A DNA stretch of 64,000 bases from Didymella arachidicola (lineage: Eukaryota > Ascomycota > Dothideomycetes > Pleosporales > Didymellaceae): contig CM049987.1 in NCBI GenBank assembly GCA_016630955.3, positions 744,001 to 808,000 of the forward strand, in the 5' to 3' direction. Made by a program: the position numbers and the translations under genes. The notes under the pieces were generated by a model. That model saw nothing but the letters and a program-made list of their open reading frames with translations, was not told the origin of the DNA and searched no databases. Shown piece after piece: positions 21,990-33,685 of this stretch (positions are counted from its first letter, which is position 1; each line of letters starts with the position of its first letter).

Positions 21990-22601
21990 ATGGTCAAGAC
22001 ATCCGTTCTCAACGATGCGCTCAACGCCATCAACAACGCCGAGAAGGCCGGCAAGCGCCAGGTCCTGATCCGCCCTTCCTCCAAGGTCATTGTCAAGTTC
22101 TTGACCGTCATGCAGCGTCACGGTACGTTGCTCTCCTGTCTGTTGCGCATACAGCTAGTTCTTTACCCCTCTCCGGGCTGATAACTTCCCAATGATCATG
22201 TCTTCTCTACGGTCTTTGGGCTTTAAGTGTCCGGTATATCAACTGCGGAGAACTTACACATCCTCGGAACCCTTCCATGATGTCTGATGTTTAATTTTGC
22301 GCAACATATCCAGCCCCTGACAAAACTGACGTTTCCACCAGGCTACATTGGCGAGTTCGAGGAGGTCGACGACCACCGCAACGGCAAGATTGTTATCCAG
22401 CTTAACGGCCGCATCAACAAGACCGGTGTCATCTCTCCCCGCTACAACGTCCAGCTCCGCGATGTCGAGAAGTGGGTCGTCAAGCTCCTTCCCTCCCGTC
22501 AATTCGGTTACATCGTCCTGACTACCTCCGCCGGTATCATGGACCACGAGGAGGCTCGCCGCAAGCACGTTGCTGGCAAGATCCTCGGTTTCTTCTACTA
22601 G
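21990..22601 (+). CDS. RPS22: 40S ribosomal protein uS8 (S22/S15A)
   Basis: Exon 1 is 21990-22122, intron 22123-22341 (219 bp, GTACGT to CAG), exon 2 22342-22601; 130 aa, the exact usual length. It starts MVKTSVLNDALNAINNAEKA, the join reads VMQRHGYIGEFEEVDDHR, and it ends ARRKHVAGKILGFFY. Family knowledge: uS8 binds the central domain of 18S rRNA and is needed for small-subunit assembly. The long first intron is usual for ribosomal protein genes and may carry regulatory sequence. Confidence 0.97.
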
Positions 22602-23454
22602 ACTAGTTTTGGATTGCGCGATGTGGAGGGATGCATATACCCGGGCTTAGCTAGACATGAGAAGTGTTTGGCTGGGCACCATCACGGCCATGCTGGACGA
22701 ATGAATGACCAAAAGTTCATGACTGTCAATTGATACCATTGCATGCTGTCTTGAAATGAACTGGAAGATTTTAGGGTGAAAACTGAAACTTGCTGTTAAG
22801 ACCAGAACGGCACTACGTGACTACCGCTTCGATTGTTGCCAGTCGAGCTTCTGCAAAAGGTTGCTCAGACGCCAAGCCGGGCTCAAAGATTTGTCTGCTT
22901 AGGTAGGGCGTTGGCCAGGCGTGGTAGGGCCAGACCAGTGAGGTGACTAGGCCGGAGCCCGAGCTAGACTGCCATTTCCAGCTTGGGCAGGTTGCGTTGT
23001 CGAAGCACGTGCTGGACGTGTTCCAAGGCGGTGCTGTTCCAAGAATCGCAGCATCAATGAGGTCGATGGGCAGGTTACGTCTTCCCAACGAACCGGACTC
23101 AGTACAAGGCAAGGCTGGGCTGCAAAGTGGGAGCAACGGCGCTGTGGGCGACGTCCAACCCGTTGCTAGAGCGGGGGGAGGAGAGTGTGTGATAGGTCCG
23201 AGACACGGGAATGCCAAAGCTCCTACGTCAGGGGTTGGAGAGAAGCCCCGCCGCTACTGAACGAGAGCGAGCGGGTTGTGAAGGAAGCCAGACGTGCGAC
23301 ATGTTGCTCAGCTCGAGCGCCGATAGCATTTACATGTCCTCGATCGCGTGCACCTAGGCATCCCCCCACCGCACACCCCTCAGTCCTCCACATTTCACGC
23401 AGGCCGTGCTCCTTGGCCGGCAACGGGCGTCCGTTGTGCCCAATCACAGCATCC
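22602..23454. other. Intergenic, promoter of the Osh-type gene
   Basis: 853 bp between two + genes. The minus frame at 23217-22813 has no recognisable content. The right part should be the promoter and 5' leader of the oxysterol-binding protein gene. Confidence 0.5.
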
Positions 23455-26400
23455 ATGGAAGGGTGAGTGCTCCCAGCCCGCGTGCTGTGCGACAGCGGGG
23501 GACAGGCACATGTCAGAGGCGCGACTGAGACTGACTTTCGTGTCCGCTCGCAGCCACAAGCGCTCCAAGTCGCAGAGCGTCAAGAACATGCTGAGCAAGG
23601 TGACGTCCAAGAGCGAGGGCGCGTCGACGCCCGCAGACGGCAGCGCCCCCACCACAGCGAACAGCTCGCCGCCCAACTCGTCGCAGGCGTCGCTGAGCTC
23701 CCCCGTGACGGGCCACCAGCGCAGCCTGTCCAAGAAGCTGCGCTCCAACGCGCCGCCCGCCATGTCGGCCGCGACGTCGACGACGGCCGCGCCCAGCGAG
23801 GGCGCCAGCAGCCAGCAGCCCGCGTCCCCGGCGTCGCCCACGGCGGGCAAGGGCGGCTCGATCGAGCAGTCGGTCAAGCTGTTCCGCGTCTTCGAGTCGC
23901 TGCGCAACGGCGACACGGCCGCCATAGCGAGGGCCATCCGCGAGCAGTCGGCGCCGGGCGACGGCGACGGCAGCCGGGCCTCGCTGCAGCTGCCGAGCGC
24001 GCGCACCGAGGGCACGTCGATCCTGCACCTGGCCATCCAGTGCGCCGAGGTGCCCGTCATCGAGTTTGTCCTCTCGAATGCGACCAGCGCGCCCGACTCG
24101 CCCATCGACGTCAACGGCCGCGACCGCGACGGCAACACGCCGCTGCACCTCGCCGCCACCCTGGGCCGCGCTCCCGTGGTGCGCCTGCTGCTCGACCAGC
24201 CCAACATCAACGACTCCATCACCAACTACAACGGCCAGACGCCGCTGGACCTCGCCCGCACGCCCGACATCTTCCAGCAGCTGCAGCTGGCGCGCTCCAT
24301 CTTCATCGACAGCAACGTCAAGAGGATACAGCAGCTGGTGACCGCCGGCGACCTGGACACATTGGAGTCGGTCCTGCAGGATGCGCGCATCCAGAGCACG
24401 CTGGACATCAACGGGGGCGAGTTCGCGACAGACGCCACCGTCGTCGAAGCCGGCGGCACGCTCCTGCACCAGGCGGCCAAGAACAAGGATGTGAAGCTCG
24501 CCCAGCTGCTGCTGCTCAACGGCGCCGACCCGTTTCGCCGCGACCGCAAGGGCAAGCTCCCGCAGGACTACACCAAGGACGATCGCACACGTGCCATTCT
24601 GAAGCGCTCCCCTGCAGCTGCAGCCGCCCAGCGAGGCATTCAGGAGAAGACTATACTCGCAGGTCAGGCACAGCCTGGCGCCGCTTCCGAGGGCGGCATG
24701 GGCTCGAAGGAGTCGCGTGAAATGAAGGGCTATCTTAAGAAGTGGACCAACTACACGAGCGGCTACAAGCTGCGATGGTTCGTCTTGGAAGACGGCGTTC
24801 TCAGTTACTACAAGCACCAGGGTATGTTGCGCCAATTTCATGCTCCATGTACACACTAATCAAAGTAGACGACACCGGTTCTGCGTGCCGTGGCGCCATC
24901 AACATGCGCATCGGCAAGCTCTACATGGACCCGCAAGACAAGCAGCGCTTCGAGATTCAGGGCAAATCCTCAGTCAAGTATCACTTGAAGGCTAACCACC
25001 AAGTCGAGGCAAAGCGGTGGTACTGGGCGCTGAACAATGCTATCCAATGGGCCAAAGACGAAGCTCGCGAAGAGGAGAGGCGAGCCACACAAGACCAGGA
25101 GGCGCTGAAGCAGGCCAAGGTCGAGCTGCTCTCGAAGGAGGGCGACTCCTCGAGCCTCAGCAGCTCAAGACTTGCAAACAGGACCTCCACCCACCCCTCT
25201 TCCAACAATCTTGGGGTGCCCATCACGAGCCTCGATGCATCATCGCGCTCCGCCGTTTCGTATACTGAAGACCCCGGAAGCGCTTACGAGCCCAGTCTGG
25301 GTGCGCCAGAGCTCAGCAGATTTGCTAGCCATCTCGCGCCTACAGTTGACGATGATGATGACGATGAGTTCCACGACGACGACAGCAGCCATGAGGTGAA
25401 GCCTCACAACAAAGATGCATTCAACATTACTGCTCAATCTGCGAAGCTGCAACTCGATTTGTTGACCTCAGTTTCTTCAGCGCTACAATCAGAGGTAGCA
25501 AAGAACCCCAGCATGCAGATTGCAGACCCCGCAATGGCGCAAGCGTTGTTATCTTACGAGTCTGCAATCGGCAATCTCAAAGGATTGATCGGGGATCTGC
25601 TGCGCATATCCAGAGACCGTGATGCCTACTGGCAGTACCGGCTTGACCGCGAGGCCAACGTTCGCCGTATGTGGGAAGACAGCATGGCCAAGGTCGCGCG
25701 AGAGCAAGAGGAGCTAGAGCAGAAGATTGGCGAATCCGAGGAGAAGCGACGCAAGACGAAGAAGGCACTGCGGGAGGCTCTTGAGGACTACGAAGGTCCT
25801 GCCGCAACAAAGGACGTCGACGAGTTTGTTGAGGCACCGGAGAACGAAACCCAACGGGACGATCTGGCTCGATCCCAGCCAAGCTCCTCAGGCCAGATCA
25901 AGAGGAAGGCTACGCTTGCCGATCTTGCCGCAGACTTCTCAGACGATGAGTCTGAGGATGATGAGGAGTTCTTCGATGCCGTTGGTGCCGGCGAGGTTGA
26001 GGTCGTGGAGATGCCTCCAGTGCAGCAAAAAGAAGAGAGGACAGAGTCGGTAGCACCATCTGCAGACGGCACCGGCGACAATTTCGAGAGCAGGCATGCC
26101 GAGATTGCCACAGGATTCAAGGGTTACGAAGACGGGCCAAGACAGAAGCTCGCCATGGACGCCGATGACAGACCAAAGATCTCACTTTGGGTAAGTGCAA
26201 TACGCTAATATGTACTGACTAGGTCGCTGACAGTGTGCAGGGCATCCTCAAATCTATGATTGGCAAGGACATGACAAAGATGACTCTTCCTGTTTCTTTC
26301 AACGAGCCGACTTCCCTGTTACAGCGTTGCGCGGAGGACATGGAGTACACTGATCTTCTCGATGTCGCAGCCGAGCGCGAGGACTCCAGCGAGCGAATGC

Positions 26401-27407
26401 TTTACGTCGCCGCCTTCGCTGCCTCCGAATACGCTTCAACCATTGGCCGTGTCGCGAAGCCCTTCAACCCTCTTTTGGGTGAGTCTTTCGAGTACGCCAG
26501 GCCCGACAAAGGCTTCCGCTTCTTCATCGAGCAGGTCAGCCATCATCCGCCCATTGGCGCCGCGTACGCAGAAGCAGCTAAGTGGGATTACTACGGCGAG
26601 TCTGCCGTCAAGTCCAAGTTCTACGGCAAGTCATTCGACATCAATCCCCTCGGCACCTGGTTCCTGCGCCTGCGCCCTACCGCAACCGGCGGCAAGGAGG
26701 AGCTCTACACCTGGAAGAAGGTCACTTCATCCGTCATCGGCATCATCACCGGCAACCCCGTAGTCGACAACTACGGCCCCATGGAAATCAAAAACTGGGC
26801 CACCGGCGAAGTATGCCAGCTCGAATTCAAAGCGCGCGGCTGGAAAGCCAGCTCCGCCTACCAAGTCGTCGGCAAAGTCCTCGGCGCAGACGGCCGCGTC
26901 CGCTGGTCCATCGGCGGCCGGTGGAACGACAAGATCTTCGCGCGCTTCACCCCCGGCTTCGAAGACGCCGACATCGACAAAGGCGGCAAAGCCAGCAAAC
27001 ACGACGACAACAAAGCCTTCCTCGTCTGGCAGGCCCACGACCGCCCGCAGGGCATCCCATTCAACGTCACCCCCTTCGTCGTCACCCTCAACGACCCCAA
27101 CCCCAACCTCCTCCCCGTCATCGCCCCAACCGACACCCGCCTCCGCCCCGACCAGCGCGCCATGGAGGACGGCGCGTACGACCTCGCCGCCTCCGAGAAG
27201 AATCGCGTTGAGGAGAAGCAAAGGGCCACGCGGCGCAGGAGGGAAGAGCTCGGCGAGGAGTTTGTGCCCAGGTGGTTTTCTAAAGCGAGGGATTCGACGA
27301 CGGGCGAGGAGTTTTGGGAATTTAATCATGGGTATTGGAGGATTAGGGAGAGGGTGGCGAGGGGGGAGACGAGTTGGGGGGAGCAGGGGCTGGAGGATAT
27401 TTTTTGA
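23455..27407 (+). CDS. Ankyrin-PH-ORD oxysterol-binding protein (Osh1/Osh2 type)
   Basis: Four exons: 23455-23462 (8 nt), 23554-24821, 24869-26190 and 26241-27407; introns 91, 47 and 50 bp, all GT-AG; 1254 aa. The spliced start is MEGHKRSKSQSVKNMLSKV. Ankyrin repeats lie in about residues 170-370 (TSILHLAIQCAEVP; GNTPLHLAATLGRAPVVRLL; GTLLHQAAKNKDVKLAQLLL). A PH domain follows (MKGYLKKWTNYTSGYKLRWF onward, about 390-490), then a coiled-coil/acidic linker with a FFAT-like EFFDAVG preceded by Asp/Glu near residue 790. The ORD lies in about 867-1254 with the signature EQVSHHPP. Family knowledge: sterol/phosphoinositide exchange at contact sites, with FFAT binding ER VAP proteins and PH/ankyrin targeting Golgi, vacuole or plasma membrane. 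Exon 2 is strikingly GC-rich at third positions, which produces long antisense frames. Confidence 0.95.
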
Positions 27408-28414
27408 GGAGGTGTATGTGGGGAATCATTGGCGCGGAGGAAGGACGGAAGGGCGAGATTATGGTATTGGAACTTCTAACCAGACTGCCTCTTTGTCTAG
27501 GTAAATATCAAACCCTAGTGCGGTATATCAACAAACCCCATTCCCAGCAGTCTACACCATTCAACAGTCACCCCGAATTCCACACAGCACCCCGTCTCCC
27601 AACCTTTCCCCAAACCACCTCCCTAACCAGCGCAGCACAGCTTCCAAGCAACCTCCAACAGCCCGACCCCGCACTGCAGTGCAGAACGCCGCGAGGTGGG
27701 GTTATAAGCGGAGATGAACGCGGCAGGGGTAATGCTGGAGGGGATACGTAGATGATGCGAGGCTAGGAGTGCTGCTGCGTCAAAAGGCATCCTTCTGCAT
27801 CTCGCATTGATCGCCGCGGCTATTTTTGCGGGCATCGCAGTTGCGGCGCTTGGGGAGTCTGGGCGCGGGCGGGAGGGAGAAAGGGTAGGACAGTAGGGGG
27901 TGGAGCGGGATGAGGAGAGGTGAAGAAAGGGTGAGTTGGGGAAAAGAGGTAAGGTTTGTCATGGAGATTTTAAAGATGTTGGGCGTAGGGAGAGTGTGTG
28001 TGTGGACAGCGTTTATGGTTGGTAGCCTCTTGCGTTTTGCGTTAGGGGTGTCTGGTTGGTGCGGCGTGTTTAGGGAGAAGGGGGTTAAGGCGCTGAGAGG
28101 AGGTTGGGTGCGGGAGGAGAGTGTGTTGGGGGGTGGAGCGGGGATTGGGAGAGTTGAACGGGTGGGTGGAGGGGAAGAGGCAAGGTTTGTTATAGAGAGG
28201 TCACAGATGTTGGTTGTAGGTAGATTGCATGTGGACAGCGTTCACGGTTGGTAGCAAGAACGGTGATTGTACTGGCAGTATTAGAATCCTGATTAACGCT
28301 CGTGTATACACGTCCCCAGCCAGAGCCTTGCGCCGGGTCGATTACTTCCCTAGTCAAATGCGATTCAAAACACTTCCCCCATCCAAGACCTACATCCATC
28401 GCAACAACCACCAC
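27408..28414. other. Intergenic with G-rich strand and duplicated unit
   Basis: 1.0 kb between the Osh-type gene and the CHRD gene. The + strand is strongly G/A-rich from about 27840 to 28200. A duplicated unit (27900-28025 and 28133-28254) is listed separately. No gene could be supported. Confidence 0.6.
27900..28254 (+). repeat. Imperfect direct duplication, about 125-bp unit, two copies
   Basis: Copy 1 (27900-28025) and copy 2 (28133-28254) begin gtggagcggg and end tggacagcgtttatggttgg versus tggacagcgttcacggttgg. Inside, aaggtttgt and agatgttgg recur in the same order. Spacing between starts is about 233 bp. The unit does not look coding. Confidence 0.7.
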
Positions 28415-29041
28415 TTACTTAAGCTGCCCGCGAACAGCTCCAGGAACATACTTACGCGTATGCGTATCCGTAAAGAACCCCTCCGGATTCGCCACAATCT
28501 GTCTCACATGAAAACCATCCCCCGTATCCACACCACCAGCCATAATCCCCGTCTTAAACGGCCCCGTCAGACACCCAACCGAAACACGGCGCTCGTCCGT
28601 AACAGGCCCCGGGTTGGGGAACGCGATGCGGGGCGGTCCGGAGCGGCCCTTGGGCGCCTCGTGGATGTGTGTCGAAGTGAGCGCGAGGGACTGATATTCG
28701 CCGGTGACGCCGGAGAGGGTGATGTTGTAGCAGATGGTGTTATCTGCGATGTTGATGCCGTATTTGAAGAGGCCTTTTGCGTTGGGTTCGCCGGGTGCTG
28801 GGGTTTGGGTGGTGTTTATGACTTGGTCTGGGGTGGCTTTTACGATGTATTGGGCGTCGAAGTGGAAGAGTTTTTCGTGCTTCTTCCACGCGTCGTCTTT
28901 TTGCTTCCACTTGTTGTCGAGGTCCTTTTTGCAGTCTTTGATGTAGGCTTTTTTGGAGTCCTTGTAGGTGCCGGGCTCGGCGGTGGGAGCAGCGATGGCG
29001 AGAGCCGCGCTAAAGAGGATGAGTGGTGCAGAGAAGTGCAT
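28415..29041 (-). CDS. Secreted CHRD-domain protein
   Basis: Single-exon frame of 208 aa on the minus strand. An N-terminal signal peptide (MHFSAPLILFSAALAIAAPT) is followed by a Lys/Asp-rich stretch. The body carries CHRD-type features: a strand-rich core (GLFKYGINIADNTICYNITL), STHIHEAPKGRSGPPRIAF, and the C-terminal FFTDTHTRKYVPGAVRGQL. Family knowledge: CHRD domains, named after chordin, occur in extracellular proteins of fungi and bacteria; biochemical function in fungi is mostly unknown. Export to the cell wall or medium is likely from the signal peptide. Confidence 0.85.
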   Translation of the reverse strand: MHFSAPLILFSAALAIAAPTAEPGTYKDSKKAYIKDCKKDLDNKWKQKDDAWKKHEKLFHFDAQYIVKATPDQVINTTQTPAPGEPNAKGLFKYGINIADNTICYNITLSGVTGEYQSLALTSTHIHEAPKGRSGPPRIAFPNPGPVTDERRVSVGCLTGPFKTGIMAGGVDTGDGFHVRQIVANPEGFFTDTHTRKYVPGAVRGQLK

Positions 29042-30668
29042 TGTGGCTGTGGATTATGTAGTGATTGTTGTAAGTGAGGCTTGAAGCAGCTGATGATGAG
29101 GTTTCTTGGAGCTACTTCAGTCCTCCTTTATACATTTGCGGGTCCCCTCTGCATGTTCTATGAGACTTCAACTTGCTCAGTCAGTAAGGGGTGCCATTAC
29201 GTCGGTGTACCACGGAAGGGCTTAGACAGAATGGTAGGGTCTTGGTGGTGGTGGTTAGTGTCTTAGTGTAATTTGAACGGCTTTCAGGCCAAGCGTATTG
29301 CTATGGTTTGAATTGAGGCTCCTGGTAGAAAGATCTGGCAATCGCCTTCTGTAGTGCTCAGTACACAGTCGCATCCAATCAAGGTGAGTTCGGTCTTGGT
29401 AGACATCTGCTATCGAGGTGCCCAGACAATGATCTCCATACTTGCATTCGGAACCAGCGGGAGTAGATCAGCGATGGAATCCTAGGACTCTGGCGAATGA
29501 GAAAGGTGGAATGAGAGCCATAGATACGACAGCTTGGCAGTAAACACGCAGCAGGAGTACCAAGCGTGTATCCCCTAAGTCATGATCGTCTCCCAAGATA
29601 TCGCCTAGATGACTTGGTACGGATGGGGTAGTTTCCGTAGCGTCTGCGGCCCAGAAGCATGAGCCCTAACTTTCATCGACTCGCGAAGAAGGCAAGCGCA
29701 AACGCTGCGTTACTGCTTTGGGTCCTGACGTGAACCTCAAAGTGGTTGTGTGCGGATGTAAAGTAGAGAGCCAGTAGCCTTGCTCTGATCCTCTTGGCAG
29801 GCCAGCGTGCGGAGAAACAAGTGTGCTGGGCTTCTGTCACGAGAAGCGTCAAAGCCACAGGCGCGGGGATCTCTTGGCTGGGCCCAGACTTTCATCCGTA
29901 CCACGGTCAAACGCAAAACCGCTGCAGACAGTGCAGACTACCGGACTTACAATGTGCGCTATTGTGGGATTTTCGTGAAGGCCAAGAAACGAGTAGAAGG
30001 CGCAGTGGTATCGAGAGAGTTCAACCTTCCAATTTCGTGAGGTATGACATCATCACAGCCTCTCTGGCCAAAACTCGGTAGATGGCCACTTCTCCGCTAG
30101 AAATTATGGCGTTCAGCGTCATGATGGGATATTGGATGATATGGAATCTGCCGTGAAGCGTATCCGGACAACCCTCAAAATGACTGTGGGAAGTTACTTT
30201 TGATGCTGACACCGGGCGCTGTGCCCTTTCAACTGTCGGGCTCGTAAGCAAAGCAAAGAAACGACATTGGGAGTGATCTCCACAAGCCGAATCCAGCTAT
30301 TCCGCAGCCAGATTACGGCCGTTTCTGTGTTGTGGTATCGGGCATATACAGTAAGTAGTGTAGGTGGGTCGCGGCGTGGCAGATGACTACGGTCAGCCTA
30401 TTGAAACTTTTGCTAGCTTAGATAGGACAGATGGAGGTAGTTAGCATTTAAAGCTGCTGCTATTAGACACAACTGTTAAGAAAGCCTGCTGCATCTTTAG
30501 TCAGCACCCCTAGACTCCGCGACCCACCTACACTACTTATGCCTGATACCACAGAAATTGTTAGTGATGCAGCTATGAACAGCAATGCACATATGGTGTG
30601 GTCAACGATGATCGTCATTCCGTGATTGAATTGTTTGTTTCTTGGGACTAGGTGAGGCGATTGTGCCC
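29042..30668. other. Intergenic with a MITE-like inverted repeat
   Basis: 1.6 kb between two minus-strand genes, without a supportable gene. The left edge is the promoter of the CHRD gene. The part 30322-30557 is an inverted-repeat structure listed separately. Small + frames at 29794-30081 have no known content. Confidence 0.55.
30322..30557. mobile_element. MITE-like element with long inverted repeats
   Basis: The left arm (30322-30374) and right arm (30518-30557) are inverted copies. The innermost 22 bases are identical (30353-30374 against 30518-30539, beginning aagtagtgtaggtgggtcgc). The outer parts match with small indels (tttctgtg...gtatcgggcata against tttctgtggtatcaggcata). The spacer is about 143 bp and non-coding, for a total of about 236 bp. 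The size and structure fit a miniature inverted-repeat transposable element. I see no clear target-site duplication, so the class is not assigned. Confidence 0.55.
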
Positions 30669-32703
30669 TTACAACACCTCTAGGTCGGCATGGCTTACAA
30701 ACCATGTGCCATTGTTGGTGTCGAGCGTAATGTTATTCTGCACAACTTTACCGAACTTCAAGCTTCCACTCTCGACAACACCTCCCGCGACAGGTCGCTG
30801 CAACTTGTTGGCGCCAGCAAGGACGGTGAAGTTCGCGATTGGAATCTCCCACCCGTTCCTCGAAACGACAGTGGGCAGTCCGAAAAAGTTGGCATCGACC
30901 TTGTCGTGGGTGAAGTGCAGCTCGAAGTATCCACGGTAGTACAGGTCCTGCCACTGGAGCTCGTCGTTCGCGTTCTGGATCCACGTGGAGTAGTTATTGG
31001 CGGTGGCAAGACTGATGTTGGCGCCGTACGGGCAAGGCGATGTGACAGCACTACCAGCGAACTCAACGCCAATAGAGCCCTCTCCAGTACTCTTGTCGTA
31101 CTCCTTCTCGCCCAGCCAAACAAGGTCGCTGACCCACGACGCGTGGCTATCTCCAGCAAGAAAGATGTTGTTGTTGATGTTATTGCTGTACAAATGGTTC
31201 AGCGTACGGTTCTTGTTCGCTTGATAACCGTCCCAAGCATCATAGTTGAGGGGGTTGGCGTCACCGTAAGCTGCTGACTGGTTGACACGCGAGAAGACAA
31301 TCTGCGATCCTATGACTCGCCAGGTCGCACCACGCTTCGCAGACTCTGACAGACTCCTGTAGAACCAGTTCTCTTGACGAGAACCCATGAGGGAACGGCC
31401 AGCATCGTTCGAGATCTCGTGCACGTAGTCGGTGTTCCAGTAAAGATCTGTGATGGACCTGTCATATTGGCGAGTGTCCAGCATCGTCAGATCCACCAGC
31501 TTTCCGATGGAGAATGACCGCCAGATTCGCAAGTTGTCGTCCATATCTACCTGGCGAATAGGCATCCACTCGAAATAGGCACGGACAGCGTTCATTTTGC
31601 GCTGGTCTACTGCGACACCCACGCCATCTTTGATGAAGGAGTCTTCTGTATTATTCAATTCGGCCTAGGAAGTGTCAGTATACTTGGAATTCGATGTCGA
31701 CGTGTCACTGACCATGCCATCTCGATACGTGTTATCTGCTACCTCGTGATCATCCCACACCGGGATCCAAGGAAACTGCTGGTGGCTCTCTACGAGATCC
31801 AAGTCGGTACGGTAGGTTGCCAGGCGCTTTCGATAGTCGTACAGACTGAAGATTTCGCGGTCCGGTAGAGGAATACGCCCCAGACTATTACCCCACCCAT
31901 AGTAACCGTTCTCATACTCATAAATGTAGTCTCCGAGATGTACGACGTAGTCGACAGAGTCCTAAAGTAATAAATGTCAGTCATCATGAGCCAATATCTG
32001 CCTCATCGAGCCGTACCTTTCGCGCGACATTACCGTACGCATTAAAGAAACCGAAGGGGTAGTTCGCGCAGCTATACACCGCGATACCAACTTCAGTGAT
32101 GTCGTCATCGGCATGTGGCGTCGTCTTCGTCCGCCCGAGTGGGCTCTTGTTGTTCGAGTTACAGACATTGAACTGGTAGTAGTATGTTGTGTAGGGCTTT
32201 AAGTTTTTTGCTTCAACCTATATCCATGTCAGACCTACACATGGTGGCAAGATCTGCACAATTACCTTAACAGTGAAGTCCACGTCAGAGCTGGTAAAAA
32301 CTTTGCCAGAATCTACCGTGCTGGTGAGGTTCTTGTCTGCAGCAACTTTATACTCTACGCAGACGGGTGACTTCGAGACATGGACATATTTCTCGTTGTC
32401 GTGATCATACAGCGGAGCGTATCCGGTAACCGTTAGATTTGACTGGGAGTTGTCGCTTTGCGGAGCAACACGGGTCCAGAGGATGACGCTATTGGGATAT
32501 GGGTCGCCAGAAGCAACACCGTGCGTGAAGTTGAGGCTTGACGTCTCGTAGCTAGACTGAGGGTCATTCCTCTTCACGACCCGGTGAATCGAGATTCCAA
32601 GCGCAGGATGGTGTTCAGATGGAGAACGGTAATTCAAGTTCTTCGACCAGCTAGCACTGGCAATTGATGCCAATGGCAGGAGCGCAAGAAGCTCGAACTT
32701 CAT
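30669..32703 (-). CDS. Secreted PhoD-type alkaline phosphatase/phosphodiesterase
   Basis: Four exons on the minus strand: 32703-32266, 32217-32017, 31961-31713 and 31664-30669; introns of 48, 55 and 48 bp, all phase 0; 627 aa. A signal peptide (MKFELLALLPLASIASASWS) is followed by a PhoD N-terminal domain with FTHGVASGDPYPNSVILWTR. The catalytic domain has VDYVVHLGDYIYE, PVWDDHEVADNTYRDGM and GDSHASWVSDLVWLG, which carry the metal-binding Asp/His residues. Family knowledge: PhoD enzymes are metal-dependent secreted phosphatases or phosphodiesterases, often induced by low phosphate. Several N-glycosylation sites are visible. The ATG at 32703 is chosen because it begins the signal peptide; the frame extends upstream to 32814 without similarity. 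Confidence 0.93.
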
Positions 32704-33532
32704 GACGACGACTGACTTGCGTAGAGTCGGATGATAGACAGTCTGGTTCAAGGTAGAGCTTCCGGCGTCCTGTTCCTTTTGTAACCCAACCAGAACTACA
32801 GGATTTCCAAGCATCCCAGAACTCCACGAGCAGTTTCTAGCCTGTAGTCCGCATTGACTGCGTCATCTCTGCAGGAACAGGAGCATCGGGGAACCTTCAA
32901 CCCAGAGTATGCCAATCACTGATCTCGGCTGCAGCATGCTGCGATACATTCGACAGCAAAGCCGCGCCGATAAAGGCCATACCGGGATGACAGCCGCACA
33001 AACCAGAGACGACAACGTCCCGCCAGTCATCCGCGGAGCTAGGTGAACGTTGATTTGCTGTTTGCGAGCACCTGCGCTCGGCTAAGGCTCGAACGCGCAT
33101 GGTCGCCGCGGGGGCCTACGAATCGCAGGACAACGTGTGCTGCGAGGCTGGGTGTGATTGGTGAGTCGCGACGATAGGTGTTGAGCACGTTCGCAAGCAA
33201 AGCTTGACGAGGCTTCCGCTTGCAAGAGGAAGGTGCAAAGCATAAGCGTGCCTCGCTACCGAAGACAACCGAGCTTGTACAGCATTCAACCTCCCTGCTT
33301 AGCACGATATTTCTGACCTGAGAGGCTTTGGAAGGTTAGGTTCGTTATCGATAGAGGTCGCCAAGCTTACGGCATTATTGATACAGGTATAGCACCTTGA
33401 TGGGCAGGATGCTTCTTATACCTCTCTGCATCCTTCAACAGACGGCTAGGACGCTCGTGTCATCAGTAGTATGCGTCCGGACAAAAAAACCTGCGAACTG
33501 ATTACTCCATCACTTTGTGTTGCCTGCAGCTA
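32704..33532. other. Intergenic, promoter of the phosphatase gene
   Basis: 0.83 kb between the phosphatase start and the left end of the transposon. No gene supported. I did not find a convincing phosphate-response (CACGTG/CACGTT-type) site. Confidence 0.45.
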
Positions 33533-33583
33533 CTATCCGTGCGCAGCCAACGAGCCACTACAGTCAACGAGCCACCCCACCAA
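33533..33583 (+). repeat. Left terminal inverted repeat of the pogo-like element
   Basis: 51 bp, starts ctatccgtgcgc, contains two caacgagcca copies, and is flanked on the left by TA. It differs from the right TIR by one base (c for g in the spacer between the two copies). Confidence 0.93.
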
Positions 33584-33685
33584 GATCGGACGACCAAAAA
33601 GATGAGGTTATTGAGCCACCCACAAAAGCTATTATCGTGAGATTTTTTGGTGTATTACTATATAGACGCTACTAAAGCGTTTGCA

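Noticed and set aside
22813..23217. 134-codon minus frame
   Set aside because: Pro/Ser/Trp-rich without domain, in the promoter region of the Osh-type gene.
23467..24856. Long frames of 417 (+) and 447 (-) codons over the Osh-type exon 2
   Set aside because: Arg/Ala-rich low-complexity shadows of a strongly GC3-biased ankyrin-coding exon.
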